64,000 nt of DNA from DSOI01 sp041394885 (GTDB taxonomy: Bacteria; Acidobacteriota; Terriglobia; Bryobacterales; Bryobacteraceae), in the NCBI GenBank assembly GCA_041394885.1, contig JAWKHI010000002.1:186001-250000 (forward strand), written 5' to 3'. Under the pieces are notes generated by a model. It made no database searches. It was not told the DNA's origin and saw only the letters and a list, made by a program, of their open reading frames with translations. The translations under genes were made by a program, and so were the position numbers. This document shows, piece by piece, positions 51,136 through 59,838 of this stretch (the first letter of the stretch is position 1; every line of letters begins with the position of its first letter).

Positions 51136-51880
51136 CCACGCCGGTCACCTGTCCGATCACCTCGACTTCATTGGGATAGCGGAACACCGTGGGGTTCTTT
51201 CCCGACGCGGGGTGGGGTTGAACGATGAGGTTGGCGCGCTGTTCATCGAGGCTGCACCAGCCGCAGCGGAAACCGTCCCGGTGTTCGAGGAAATGAATGG
51301 GGCGCTCGTACTCATTCGCCCACACTCCGGGAGAAAGATCGCGCCGAGTGGTGTCGATCAGGATCAGAGAGCCGGGCGCGAGGATGGGATGCATGGACCA
51401 ATCCTCGTTGCCGATGAAGCCATACACATGATTCTTGAGGTCGAGCCGGTTGAGGAGTATCAGCGGCAGCGTGCCCCAACGTTGAATCATCCGGCTGAGG
51501 AACGTAGTCTTGCGGAGGTCGATTCCCGGATCGAGCGCGATGGGGATGTGCGTCTGCGAATAATCGTTACTCGAAAAACCGATGGCATGGGTATTGTCGA
51601 TGGGGAGCGAGGCCGCATCGGCGGGAAGCTGGGACAGGCTGACTCCGAACCAGGAAAGGGTTTCGACAAAGTCCAACCGGTAGATCACGCACAACGAGTA
51701 AAGCCGGAACACGCTCGGGACACTGCCCTTGTTCTCGATATCGGACAGGCGGCTGAGAGCGAGGAAGAACTCGTCGTTGCCGTGGCGCTGTGCGATACTG
51801 AGACTGGCTTGTTCGACGTCACGATAGCGAAGCCCCAGGCGTTCCCGGACGCGTTTGAGCTTCTGACCGGCGTCCTCCAT
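51092..51880 (-). CDS. XRE-type HTH regulator with an S24/LexA-like C-terminal domain
   Basis: 262 residues. Residues 1-75 are an XRE helix-turn-helix with a short insert (LKRVRERLGLRYRDVEQASL, LALSRLSDIENKGSVPS). The C-terminal 120 residues follow the S24 fold: GNEDWSMHPILAPGSLILID near 160, with a Ser in the position of the LexA nucleophile. The strand that carries the catalytic Lys (VKRL in LexA) reads PIHFLEHRDG, so Lys is replaced by His and self-cleavage seems unlikely. It probably represses or senses through dimerisation. Good minus-strand promoter at 51976-52005. Likely binds the repeated GTTCCGA-tt-TCGGAAC palindrome (inference). Confidence 0.85.
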   Translation of the reverse strand: MEDAGQKLKRVRERLGLRYRDVEQASLSIAQRHGNDEFFLALSRLSDIENKGSVPSVFRLYSLCVIYRLDFVETLSWFGVSLSQLPADAASLPIDNTHAIGFSSNDYSQTHIPIALDPGIDLRKTTFLSRMIQRWGTLPLILLNRLDLKNHVYGFIGNEDWSMHPILAPGSLILIDTTRRDLSPGVWANEYERPIHFLEHRDGFRCGWCSLDEQRANLIVQPHPASGKNPTVFRYPNEVEVIGQVTGVAMRLVQGPRRRTRS

Positions 51881-51975
51881 CCCGTAGTCCTATCCTCTCC
51901 CGCAACGTCCGGTCCGTTTTTGTCCGCCTGGAGGGATTCCGATGGATACCCCGGCCGATCGTAGCTTGGAAAAGA

Positions 51976-52005
51976 ATTATAGCGAGTGGCAGCCATGAGT
52001 AGCAA
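51976..52005 (-). promoter_or_regulatory. Promoter of the XRE/S24 gene
   Basis: On the minus strand: -35-like TTGCTA (52005-52000), an 18-base spacer, and a perfect -10 TATAAT (51981-51976). The start codon is about 96 bases further on. The palindrome at 52023-52038 lies just upstream of the -35. Confidence 0.55.
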
Positions 52006-52022
52006 CTCAAACAGTATGTTTT

Positions 52023-52038
52023 GTTCCGATTTCGGAAC
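52023..52038. promoter_or_regulatory. Palindromic operator-like site, copy 2
   Basis: GTTCCGA-tt-TCGGAAC, a perfect 16-base palindrome, 25 bases before the ubiX TTG start and 18 bases upstream of the XRE/S24 -35. Fifteen bases are identical to the site at 50544-50558 read on the minus strand. Confidence 0.7.
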
Positions 52039-52062
52039 AGAATGCGGACAAGGGGGACGATT

Positions 52063-52650
52063 TTGCGAGTAGTGGTGGGGATCTCCGGGGCGAGCGGGAC
52101 GATATATGGGATGCGGCTGCTCGGAAAGTTGAAGCAGGCCGGGGTGGAATCACACCTGATTCTGAGCCGTAGCGGTGAGCGGACCGCCTATCTCGAGGCC
52201 GGCTGGAAGGCGGCGGATCTGAAAGCGCAAGCCGATGTGTGGCATCCGGTGGAAGACATTGGCGCGCGCTTGGCCAGCGGATCGTTCCAGACCGCCGGCA
52301 TGGTGATCGCGCCGTGTTCGATCAACACGATGTCGTCGATCGCCGCCGGCATCGCATCGAATCTTCTGGTGCGCGCCGCCGATGTGATGTTGAAAGAGCG
52401 GCGTCCGCTGATCCTGCTTGTGCGTGAAACGCCATTCCACTTGGGCCACCTCCGGGCGATGACCGCGCTCGCGGAAATGGGCGCGGTGATCATGCCGCCG
52501 GTGCCGGCGTTCTATCATCAACCGAAGACGGTGGAAGACATCGTGGACCATACGCTCGACCGCGTGCTCGATCTGCTCGGGCTGCCCGCCGAAGGTGCGT
52601 TCCGGTGGGATCCATCGTCCAAACCGAAGCCGGACAAGGAACAGGGGTGA
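52063..52650 (+). CDS. ubiX: Flavin prenyltransferase UbiX
   Basis: 195 residues. The FMN-binding opening is VVVGISGASGTIYGMRLL, then IAPCSINTMSSIAAGIASNL, MLKERRPLILLVRETPFHLG and ILMPPVPAFYH-type VIMPPVPAFYH near 147. UbiX prenylates FMN with dimethylallyl phosphate to make the cofactor of UbiD decarboxylases; in futalosine organisms a UbiD-type enzyme works late in menaquinone synthesis. TTG 52063 is preferred because AGGGGGA lies 5-6 bases upstream; ATG 52042 in frame is an alternative. No ubiD in the window. pheA follows 7 bases on. Confidence 0.93.
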   Translation: MRVVVGISGASGTIYGMRLLGKLKQAGVESHLILSRSGERTAYLEAGWKAADLKAQADVWHPVEDIGARLASGSFQTAGMVIAPCSINTMSSIAAGIASNLLVRAADVMLKERRPLILLVRETPFHLGHLRAMTALAEMGAVIMPPVPAFYHQPKTVEDIVDHTLDRVLDLLGLPAEGAFRWDPSSKPKPDKEQG

Positions 52651-52657
52651 ATTCACA

Positions 52658-53518
52658 ATGAGCCGTTCGAGGAAGAAGGCACAGCCGATGCGGGTGGCTT
52701 TCCAGGGGGAACTGGGGGCGTTCAGTCACATGGCGATCCGGCAACTGCTCGGTCCCGGGGCCGAAGCGGTTCCATACCCGTACTTCGAGCGTATTTTCCG
52801 CGCGGTGGTGGACGGCCATGTGGACGCGGCGATGGTTCCGATCGAAAATACGCTGCACGGCTCCGTGCACGAGAACTACGACCATCTGCTGCACTATGAG
52901 TTGCCGATCGTGGCCGAGACGAGCGTGCGCATCGTCCACAACCTGATCGCGCGGCCCGGGGTCCGGTTCGCCGGCGTCCGGGAAGTGTACTCGCATCCGG
53001 TGGCGTTGAACCAGTGTCTGGATTTCTTCGCGTCCAATCCGCAATTGGAGAAGAAGCCCTACTACGACACCGCGGGCAGCGTGAAGATGGTGGCGGAGGA
53101 AAACCCGGAGGGAGCGGCGGCGATCGCCTCGGCGCTGGCGGCTGAACTATACGGGTGCCGGATTCTCCGCAAGTCGATCGAGGACGACAGTAGGAACTTC
53201 ACGCGATTCTTCCTGTTGACGCGGGAGGCGCGGGCGCGGGATCCGGAGGTTCACTACAAAACGTCACTGGTGTTCACCACGCGCAACGTTCCGGGTTCTT
53301 TGTTCCGGGCGTTGGCGGCGTTGGCGCTGCGGGACATCAACCTGGTGAAGATCGAGTCCCGTCCATTGCGCGGGCAGCCGTGGGAATACCTGTTCTACCT
53401 CGATTTTCTGGGGCACGTGGAGGACGCGAACGTGGTGCATGCGCTCGGCCATCTCCGCGAGGTGGCGGACTTGTTCCGCGTGCTCGGCTGCTATCCGGTC
53501 AGTCGAAAAGCTGGTTGA
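52658..53518 (+). CDS. pheA: Prephenate dehydratase with ACT domain
   Basis: 286 residues. The catalytic domain has MRVAFQGELGAFSHMAIRQL, VPIENTLHGSVHENYDHLL, VYSHPVALNQCLDF and the family Thr in DDSRNFTRFFLL near 185. The C-terminal ACT domain (VPGSLFRALAALALRDINLV, KIESRPLRGQPWEYLFYLDF) binds phenylalanine for feedback control. It makes phenylpyruvate from prephenate; there is no chorismate mutase domain, unlike the E. coli fusion. Its 3' end overlaps the convergent nuclease gene by 20 bases. Confidence 0.96.
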   Translation: MSRSRKKAQPMRVAFQGELGAFSHMAIRQLLGPGAEAVPYPYFERIFRAVVDGHVDAAMVPIENTLHGSVHENYDHLLHYELPIVAETSVRIVHNLIARPGVRFAGVREVYSHPVALNQCLDFFASNPQLEKKPYYDTAGSVKMVAEENPEGAAAIASALAAELYGCRILRKSIEDDSRNFTRFFLLTREARARDPEVHYKTSLVFTTRNVPGSLFRALAALALRDINLVKIESRPLRGQPWEYLFYLDFLGHVEDANVVHALGHLREVADLFRVLGCYPVSRKAG

Positions 53519-54461
53519 GGATGACGGCGAGCCGGTGTCCGGCGAGGGCGGCGCGCTTGCGGGCAACGTCTTTGGCGCGAATCGTGTAGTCCTGCGTCAG
53601 GCGGATCGGATCCTCTTTGCCGCCGCCGTCGTTGCCGAATGAATAGACGACTTCCTTGGAGAGCACGAAGCCTTCGTCCACCCAGCGGTCCGGGTCCGTG
53701 ACGGCGGGTTTCTCTTTCGGCATCTTGTTCAGATACTTGACGACGCCATCGACGTAGACGGGGGTGTCGACGATGCCGAGAGCGTCGTCCCAATAGGCGT
53801 GGAGATTGTAGGCACCGACGACATTGACGGTATTGCCGCCGAGATCGCTCCACGGCTTGCCGTTGGCCGGGTTCACCTGATCCTTCTTGTAGCGGGTGGC
53901 GCAGTGCAGCGGCTGGTGAACGTCGCCGGCCAAGTGTAGCAGCCAAGGCAGCAGGTATACGGGGTCTTGCTCGGCGGGGACCGATCCGGGCGCGAGGGGC
54001 CGATGGGCGATCACGCCGAGGATGAGTTTCAACTGGGCGAGCACATTCACGTCCGGAGGCGGTGGGACGGGTGTCTCGTCGGTAGAGAATGCCACGTTGA
54101 TGTAGTGCCAGTTGCGGCGCTGCTTCATATCGGCGAACCCGGGCAGGATGGGGGTGGGCACGACGTCGCGTTTGGCTTCATCGTAGAAGCGTGGGTCGCC
54201 CTTGATGGTGTCGGGCCAATAGGCGGCCTTCATGAAGGCGTAGCGGGCTCGTTCCTTTTCGCCCGATGGCGCGCCTTCGGTGAGCAGAGCATAGTCAGGA
54301 TGGGCGCGAATGAGGGCATCGAGTCTGGTGCGCGCCTTCTTGCCAAGCCGCTGGTAGGCAAGACCGGCGATGGCTTTGTGGCCGACGTGATTCCAGGCGT
54401 TGGCGGAGGGTGCGGCGGCGATCAGAGCAGCGAGCAGGAGGGCAATGGTTCGATGTCGCAT
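53499..54461 (-). CDS. Secreted S1/P1-type nuclease (zinc phospholipase C fold)
   Basis: 320 residues. The signal peptide ends ANA, so the mature protein would begin WNHVGH; the N-terminal Trp and the His supply zinc ligands, as the family requires. Further ligands: the Asp of YWPDTIK, WHYINV, LLHLAGDVHQPLHC, DLGGNTVNV and NLHAYWDD. Such enzymes degrade single-stranded DNA and RNA outside the cytoplasm, often for phosphate. ATG 54461 is the only start giving the signal peptide; in-frame sequence further upstream belongs to pheT. Confidence 0.95.
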   Translation of the reverse strand: MRHRTIALLLAALIAAAPSANAWNHVGHKAIAGLAYQRLGKKARTRLDALIRAHPDYALLTEGAPSGEKERARYAFMKAAYWPDTIKGDPRFYDEAKRDVVPTPILPGFADMKQRRNWHYINVAFSTDETPVPPPPDVNVLAQLKLILGVIAHRPLAPGSVPAEQDPVYLLPWLLHLAGDVHQPLHCATRYKKDQVNPANGKPWSDLGGNTVNVVGAYNLHAYWDDALGIVDTPVYVDGVVKYLNKMPKEKPAVTDPDRWVDEGFVLSKEVVYSFGNDGGGKEDPIRLTQDYTIRAKDVARKRAALAGHRLAVILNQLFD

Positions 54462-54493
54462 GGGTCTCCCGATTTCATGAGCGGGTGAAAAAA

Positions 54494-56826
54494 TCATACC
54501 CGCAGTTGGTAGCCGGCCTCGCGCACCGCCTCGATGAGGCGGTTGCGGATGGCGGTGATTTCGTCGGCGGAAAGAGTCTGGTCCGCCGAGCCGACGGTAA
54601 TGCGAAAGGTGACGCTCTTTTGATCTTCCGGGAGCGGCGGTCCGCTGTATTGGCCGACGAACTCTATGGCGCGGAGCAACTCGCCGGCGGCGCGGAGGCG
54701 TGCGTCGAGATCGCCCACAAGGTCCCGAAGCGGCGCGTGGATGGAGAGATCGAAGCTTGCTCACGGGGAAGCGCTGCAAGGGGCGATAGCGTACCGGCGG
54801 CGGCGCCAGTTCTATCGCGGCGGCAAGATTGATCTCGAGGACGGCGGCACGGCCATCAAGGAGGCGAGGATGGAATTCGCCGAGCCGTCCTACGGCGGCG
54901 TCGCGCTGGTGGCCACTTCCCAGGGAGCGGACGGGGTGCTCGTGCGGACGAGGTGCCGCCGGGCGGAGGGTGATTCCGGGCAACAGGCATTCGGCGAGCC
55001 GCTTGGCCTCCATGAGTCTGGCTGCGCCGTCGCCTTCGCGCGCGTACCGCAAGCGCCGAGCCAGGGCGTTTCGCGTGGGAGGCCACCAGCGAGAAGGTTC
55101 GATGGCGTTGCCGATTTCAAAGAACCGGCACTGGGTCCAGTGGCGCGTTGTCGCGGGCGTTCTTGAGAATTCGCCGAGAAGCGTGGTCCGAGTAGGCCCT
55201 GGTCGGAAGCGATGGGGTTGGTGACCCGGACGTGTGCCGCGGGATCGAGGCCGAGTTCGGTGGCCTGCTCATGGCTGATGAATGAGTAGTTGTAGACCTC
55301 GGTGAAACCCCCTGCGCCGCGGCCATGGCGCACACGATGAAAGTACTCGCGTTGGGGGTTGGAGGGGGCGCTTCGGCGGGAAGCAGCGGGCGGCCGGCGG
55401 AATCGACTCGTAGCCGAGCATGTGGCCCACTTCTTCCACCAAGTCCTCACGCAGGGAAATGTCCTTGGTAGCGCGCCATGAGGGCACGCCGACCGAGAAA
55501 ACGCCGGGGCCGATCTCGTCGACGGTGAAGGCGAGCGCTTCGGTGATCCGGCGTACCTCGCTGGCTGGGAGTTCGTGGCCGAGCTTGCGCGTCAGCCAAT
55601 CGAGCGGTAACTCGATGCGTGGAGGCGCCGGGCGTGGCGCGGAAACATCGGCGAGGCCGCCCACGAGCCGGATGCCCGGTGAGACCTGGCGAAGGAGATC
55701 GACGGCGCGGCCAGCGCGGGTGGTGTTTTCCGGGTCCTGGGTGCCTCTCGAAGCGCATGGATGCGTCGGTGCGGCATTTGAGGCGGGCGGACGTCTTGCG
55801 GACGTGGCCGGGGTGAAAATTGGCGCTCTCGAACACCACGCGGTTGGTGGCGGCGGTGACGCTGCTGTCGAGCCCGCCGATGACGCCGGCGACGGCTACC
55901 GGACCGGCGGCGTCGGCGATCACGAGGGCTTGCGCATCGAGGGGGTATCGTTCGCCGTTGAGCGCGGTGATCGATTCACCCTCGCGGGCAAGGCGGACGA
56001 AGATGGTTCCGCCGGTGAGTTTGTCGTGGTCAAAGGCGTGGGTCGGCTGGGAGAGTTCGGCGGCGAGGTAGTTGGTGACGTCGACGATGTTGTTGATGGG
56101 GTTGAGCCCGATGGCGGTGAGCCTGTACTGCAGCCAGAGCGGGGAGGGCTGAACGGTGACATTGTCGAACACCAGCGCGGAGTAGCGCGGGCACAGAGCG
56201 AGATCTTCGATTTCGACCTGGACGGCGGGTGCGGCGGCGGGTGCGGGGAGCAGGGAGAGATCGACCGGGTCCTGGAGTGCGCCACCGGCGACGGCGGCCA
56301 CCTCGCGGGCCATCCCGAGGTGGCCCCACAGGTCTGGCCGGTGAGTGAGGGATTTGTTGTCGATCTCGAGGATAGAGTCGGGGAAGCAATCCGGGATGGG
56401 GATGCCCGGTTCCGCGTCGAGTTCGAGGATGCCTTCGTGATCGCGATTGAGGCCGAGTTCGGCGCCGCTGGCGAGCATGCCGTTGGATTCGACGCCCGAG
56501 ATGACGGCCTTGCCGATTTGCCTGCCGCCGAGGGAAACTCCGGGCGGCACATAGGCGGTGACGATGCCGGGGCGGCAGTTGGGGGCGCCGCAGACGACTT
56601 GGGCGGTGGCGCCGCCGCCCAAGTCCACCGTCGCGCGGACGTTGTGGGAGCCTTCGATGGGTTGGACCTCGGTGACGCGGGCGGTGCGTACCTCGCGGAG
56701 ATGAGCTCCCACTTCCTCGACGCCCTCCTGTTCGGCGGTGCGAGTGGTGATGAGCAGGGCAAGTTGTTGGGGCGGGGTGTCGATACCGCCGGCCAGTTCA
56801 GAAAGCCAGTTGACGGAAAAGAGCAT
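54494..56826 (-). pseudogene. pheT: Phenylalanyl-tRNA synthetase beta chain, broken by several frameshifts
   Basis: The 5' 1.1 kb is intact in one frame: LFSVNWLSELAGG start, tRNA-binding (EMAP) part, B3/B4-type regions (KSLTHRPDLWGHLGMAREVA, LNPINNIVDVTNYL) and DASMRFER near 55750. After that the homology jumps frame: GGLADVSAPRPAPPRI (to about 55390), then FTEVYNYSFISHEQATEL, then ILKNARDNA near 55160, then FFEIGNAIEPS to VRYRPLQRFPVS near 54760, then FDLSIHAPLRDL with the anticodon-binding FDX-ACB end to 54494. At least five frame changes are needed, each explained by a one- or two-base indel. The intact protein would be about 777 residues. As pheT is essential, sequencing or assembly error is more likely than decay. 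Confidence 0.85.
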
Positions 56827-56835
56827 GGCAGCCGT

Positions 56836-57870
56836 TCAGAATTGATTGAGAAAACGCAGGTCTCCGCCTTGCAGAAGGCGGATATCGTCGATGGCGTAGC
56901 GCATCATGGCGAGGCGTGTGAGGCCGAGGCCGAAGGCAAAGCCGTTCCACTGGTCAGGGTCGATGCCGCCCATGCGGAGCACGTTGGGGTGAACCAGACC
57001 GCAGGGCAGAAGCTCCAGCCATCCGCTTTGTTTGCAGACCGGGCAACCCGCGCCGTCGCACAGCAGGCAATGGATGTCGAGTTCGAAGCCGGGCTCGACG
57101 AAGGGGAAGTATCCGGGCCGCAACCGGACGGTGGCTTCGCGGTGGAAGATGCCGCGGAGCAGGGTTTTCATGAAGTAGATCAGGTGGGCCACCGAGACGT
57201 CGCGATCGACCATCATGCCTTCGAGCTGATAGAAGGTGTGCTCGTGGCTGGGGTCCACTTCTTCGTTGCGGAAGACGCGGCCGGGGGCGATCATGCGGAG
57301 GGGCGGTCCGAAGCGTTGCATGCCGCGCACCTGGACGGGGGAAGTGTGGGTGCGGAGGAGGTGGGCGGACGATCCTCCATTGTCCAGCCAGAACGTATCC
57401 TGCATGTCGCGGGCGGGATGATCGGGGGGAATGTTGAGCGCGTCGAAATTGTTGTACTCGCTTTCGACTTCGGGTCCGCTGAGGACGGCAAAGCCCATGG
57501 AAACGAACAGGTCTTCGATCTCGCGCTGCACGATGGTGACCGGGTGCAGGGAGCCGGGGCGGAGGCCGGGGGCTGGGACGGTGAGGTCCAGCCATTCCGA
57601 AGCCAGGCGCCGGTCGAGCGCGGCTTGCTCGAAGACGGCCTTGCGGGAATGGAGCGCGGATTCGACCGCCTGCTTGGCTTCGTTGAGCAGCTTACCGAAG
57701 GCGGCGCGCTCGTTCGGGGCGAGCTTGCCCATTTCCTTGCCGAGGCTGTTGAGGGAACCCTTGCGGCCGAGCACATCGACGCGCACGGACTCGAGATCGT
57801 CGAGTGAGAGGGCATCCTCGACGCGGGATAGGGTGGCGTCGCGCAGGAAAGAGAGTGAGTCAGGGGTCAT
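56836..57870 (-). CDS. pheS: Phenylalanyl-tRNA synthetase alpha chain
   Basis: 344 residues, intact. An N-terminal coiled coil (about 1-90) binds tRNA. The class II catalytic core contains GPEVESEYNNFDALNIPPDH (motif 1 region), HTSPVQVRGMQ, RVFRNEEVDPSHEHTFYQLE (motif 2) and GFAFGLGLTRLAMMRY (motif 3). CLLCDGAGCPVCKQSGW near 270 is a usual feature of the family. It works as an alpha2-beta2 tetramer with PheT. The pheT start is 9 bases downstream, and the 5' end overlaps the preceding gene (ATGA). Confidence 0.97.
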   Translation of the reverse strand: MTPDSLSFLRDATLSRVEDALSLDDLESVRVDVLGRKGSLNSLGKEMGKLAPNERAAFGKLLNEAKQAVESALHSRKAVFEQAALDRRLASEWLDLTVPAPGLRPGSLHPVTIVQREIEDLFVSMGFAVLSGPEVESEYNNFDALNIPPDHPARDMQDTFWLDNGGSSAHLLRTHTSPVQVRGMQRFGPPLRMIAPGRVFRNEEVDPSHEHTFYQLEGMMVDRDVSVAHLIYFMKTLLRGIFHREATVRLRPGYFPFVEPGFELDIHCLLCDGAGCPVCKQSGWLELLPCGLVHPNVLRMGGIDPDQWNGFAFGLGLTRLAMMRYAIDDIRLLQGGDLRFLNQF

Positions 57871-58349
57871 GCATCGGCCTTGCCGGCGGCCGGGGTGGCC
57901 CGGAAGATCTCGGCGCCGGGGGTGACTTCATGGGCGAGGTGATTGACGTAGAAAACGATCACGGGGGCGGGGAAGCGCGTCTGGAACTCGTCGTAGGCGC
58001 GCTGCTGCCAGCCGGTGGTGAGGTATTTGGCGACATCGGCGTCTTTGTCGAAGAAGCCGTCCTGGTGGGGGACGCCGAGAAAGTCCAGCACGGCGACGAT
58101 GAGGTCGAGGTGCGAGACGAGGATGGCTTGGCTCAAATCGGTGGCGAGGTCGTCGTCGGTGTCCGAGAGCCGGGCGTAAACCTTTGGCGAGCAGCGGCGA
58201 AGGGCGTCCTGGTTGAGCTTGCCCAGGTGGAGACGGGTCTTGATACGGTCAAAAAGCTTGTAGGTGCGCAGTTTACCCAGCGAGATGCGGCTCAGGCAGC
58301 CTTTCAGATTCTCTTCGCCCAGGGCCGTAAAAATCACACTCAGCGACAT
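57867..58349 (-). CDS. Protein of unknown function upstream of pheS
   Basis: 160 residues. It is soluble, mostly helical, with LGEENLKGCLSRISLGKLRT, DLSQAILVSHLDLIVAVLDF, and a tail PVIVFYVNHLAHEVTPGAEI. No signal peptide or known motif. The ATGA overlap with pheS makes co-transcription certain if it is a gene, and the length and codon use are gene-like. I do not recognise the family; the link to phenylalanyl-tRNA synthetase is positional only. Confidence 0.75.
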   Translation of the reverse strand: MSLSVIFTALGEENLKGCLSRISLGKLRTYKLFDRIKTRLHLGKLNQDALRRCSPKVYARLSDTDDDLATDLSQAILVSHLDLIVAVLDFLGVPHQDGFFDKDADVAKYLTTGWQQRAYDEFQTRFPAPVIVFYVNHLAHEVTPGAEIFRATPAAGKADA

Positions 58350-58426
58350 GTTCTCTCAGGGTAGCATCAAGGTGGCCGCGATAGGCCGCTCGCAGCCCCG
58401 GGTGGGTGTGGGCCGGGCGCGTGCGC

Positions 58427-58432
58427 TACAAT
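58427..58432 (+). promoter_or_regulatory. -10-like TACAAT before purA
   Basis: TACAAT lies 37 bases before the ATG, in a divergent gap between the 58349 gene and purA. No convincing -35 is present. Confidence 0.35.
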
Positions 58433-58468
58433 AACCCGTTTGGACAGAAACAGGTGGAAAGACCAGAC

Positions 58469-59767
58469 ATGAAGTGCGTCGTCGTTCTCGGAGCCCAGTG
58501 GGGGGATGAGGGCAAGGGAAAGATCGTCGATCTTTTCGCGGATCGATTCGATATCGTCACGCGGTATCAAGGGGGCCACAACGCCGGACATACGGTGCAT
58601 GTGGGCGATCAGAAGTACATCTTGAAACTGATCCCGAGCGGGATCCTGCGTCCGGGCAAGCTGGCAGTGATCGGCAACGGCGTGGTGATCGATCCCAGGG
58701 CTTTGCTCGACGAGATCACGACGCTCGAAAAGGTGGGCGTGGACGTGCAGCGGCAGTTGGCCATCAGCAATCGCGCGCACGTGATTTTCCCCTTCCATCG
58801 GCTGGTGGAGCGGATCAGTGAGGATTCGAGCGAGCGTGCGGCCATCGGGACCACCTCGCGCGGAATCGGTCCAACCTATGAAGACAAGATCGGGCGGCGC
58901 GGGATCCGGGTGGCGGACCTGATCGACAAGGCAGGGTTTCCGGATCTGTACCGGCAATTGCGGAAAGACAAAGTGGCCCTGGCGCGCGCCTTCGGAGTGA
59001 CGGGCGAGGATCTGGACGTTCTCGAGCAGTATCAGGAATACGCCGAACGGTTGCGGCCGATGGTGCACGACACGACGCGTCTGCTCGGCAATGCGTTGCG
59101 GGACGGAAAGCGCATCCTGCTCGAGGGCGCGCAGGGAACGATGCTCGATATCGACCACGGCACCTACCCGTTCGTGACCAGTTCGAGCGCGGCGGCCGGG
59201 GGCGCTTGCACGGGGACTGGAATCCCGCCGAACCGGATCGGTGGGATTGCCGGAGTGTCGAAGGCGTACATTACGCGGGTGGGTGCGGGTCCCTTTCCTT
59301 CGGAGGATCATGGACCGGAAGGCGAGCGGATTCGCAAGGCGGGCCATGAGTTCGGCAGCGTGACGGGGCGTCCGCGGCGGTGCGGATGGTTTGACGTGCC
59401 GTTGCTGCGGTACACGGCGATGGTGAACGGTTTCGACAGCCTGATACTGACCAAGCTGGATGTGTTGGACGAACTGGACGAGATTCCGGTTTGCGTCGCG
59501 TATGAGCTCGACGGCGAGGTGGGAGAGGAGATGCCCGCCCAGCAGGAGGCGCTGTGCCGGGTGAAACCGGTGTACGAAAAGCTGCCGGGGTGGAAGACCC
59601 CCACGTTCGGAGCGACGCGGTTTGAAGCTTTGCCGGCCAACGCCCGATCCTATATTCGTTACCTGGAGGAGAAGACAGGTGTCGAGGTAGGGTGCGTGTC
59701 GACGGGACCGGAGCGCAATCAGACGATGGTGCTTTCCGGATCGCGTCTGGAGGCGATGTTCGGTTGA
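58469..59767 (+). CDS. purA: Adenylosuccinate synthetase
   Basis: 432 residues, full length. P-loop GAQWGDEGKGK at 8-18, GGHNAGHTV, the IGTTSRGIGPTYEDKIGRRG block near 127-146, LLEGAQGTMLDIDHGTYPFVTSS near 215-237, GRPRRCGWFD, and the C-terminal RTGVEV-type end (KTGVEVGCVSTGPERNQTM). It joins IMP and aspartate using GTP in AMP synthesis. ATG 58469 follows GGAAAG at about 8 bases and gives the family start. Confidence 0.97.
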   Translation: MKCVVVLGAQWGDEGKGKIVDLFADRFDIVTRYQGGHNAGHTVHVGDQKYILKLIPSGILRPGKLAVIGNGVVIDPRALLDEITTLEKVGVDVQRQLAISNRAHVIFPFHRLVERISEDSSERAAIGTTSRGIGPTYEDKIGRRGIRVADLIDKAGFPDLYRQLRKDKVALARAFGVTGEDLDVLEQYQEYAERLRPMVHDTTRLLGNALRDGKRILLEGAQGTMLDIDHGTYPFVTSSSAAAGGACTGTGIPPNRIGGIAGVSKAYITRVGAGPFPSEDHGPEGERIRKAGHEFGSVTGRPRRCGWFDVPLLRYTAMVNGFDSLILTKLDVLDELDEIPVCVAYELDGEVGEEMPAQQEALCRVKPVYEKLPGWKTPTFGATRFEALPANARSYIRYLEEKTGVEVGCVSTGPERNQTMVLSGSRLEAMFG

Positions 59768-59838
59768 GGCCACGTGGGCCGCATGCACAGGGCGCGAATA
59801 GGCGGCCCTGATCTGATAATTCCGGAGGAAGCGAAACT

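Noticed and set aside
54462..55052. In-frame extension of the nuclease gene to 55052
   Set aside because: The extension is recognisable PheT sequence (VRYRPLQRFPVS), so it is part of frameshifted pheT, not a nuclease domain.
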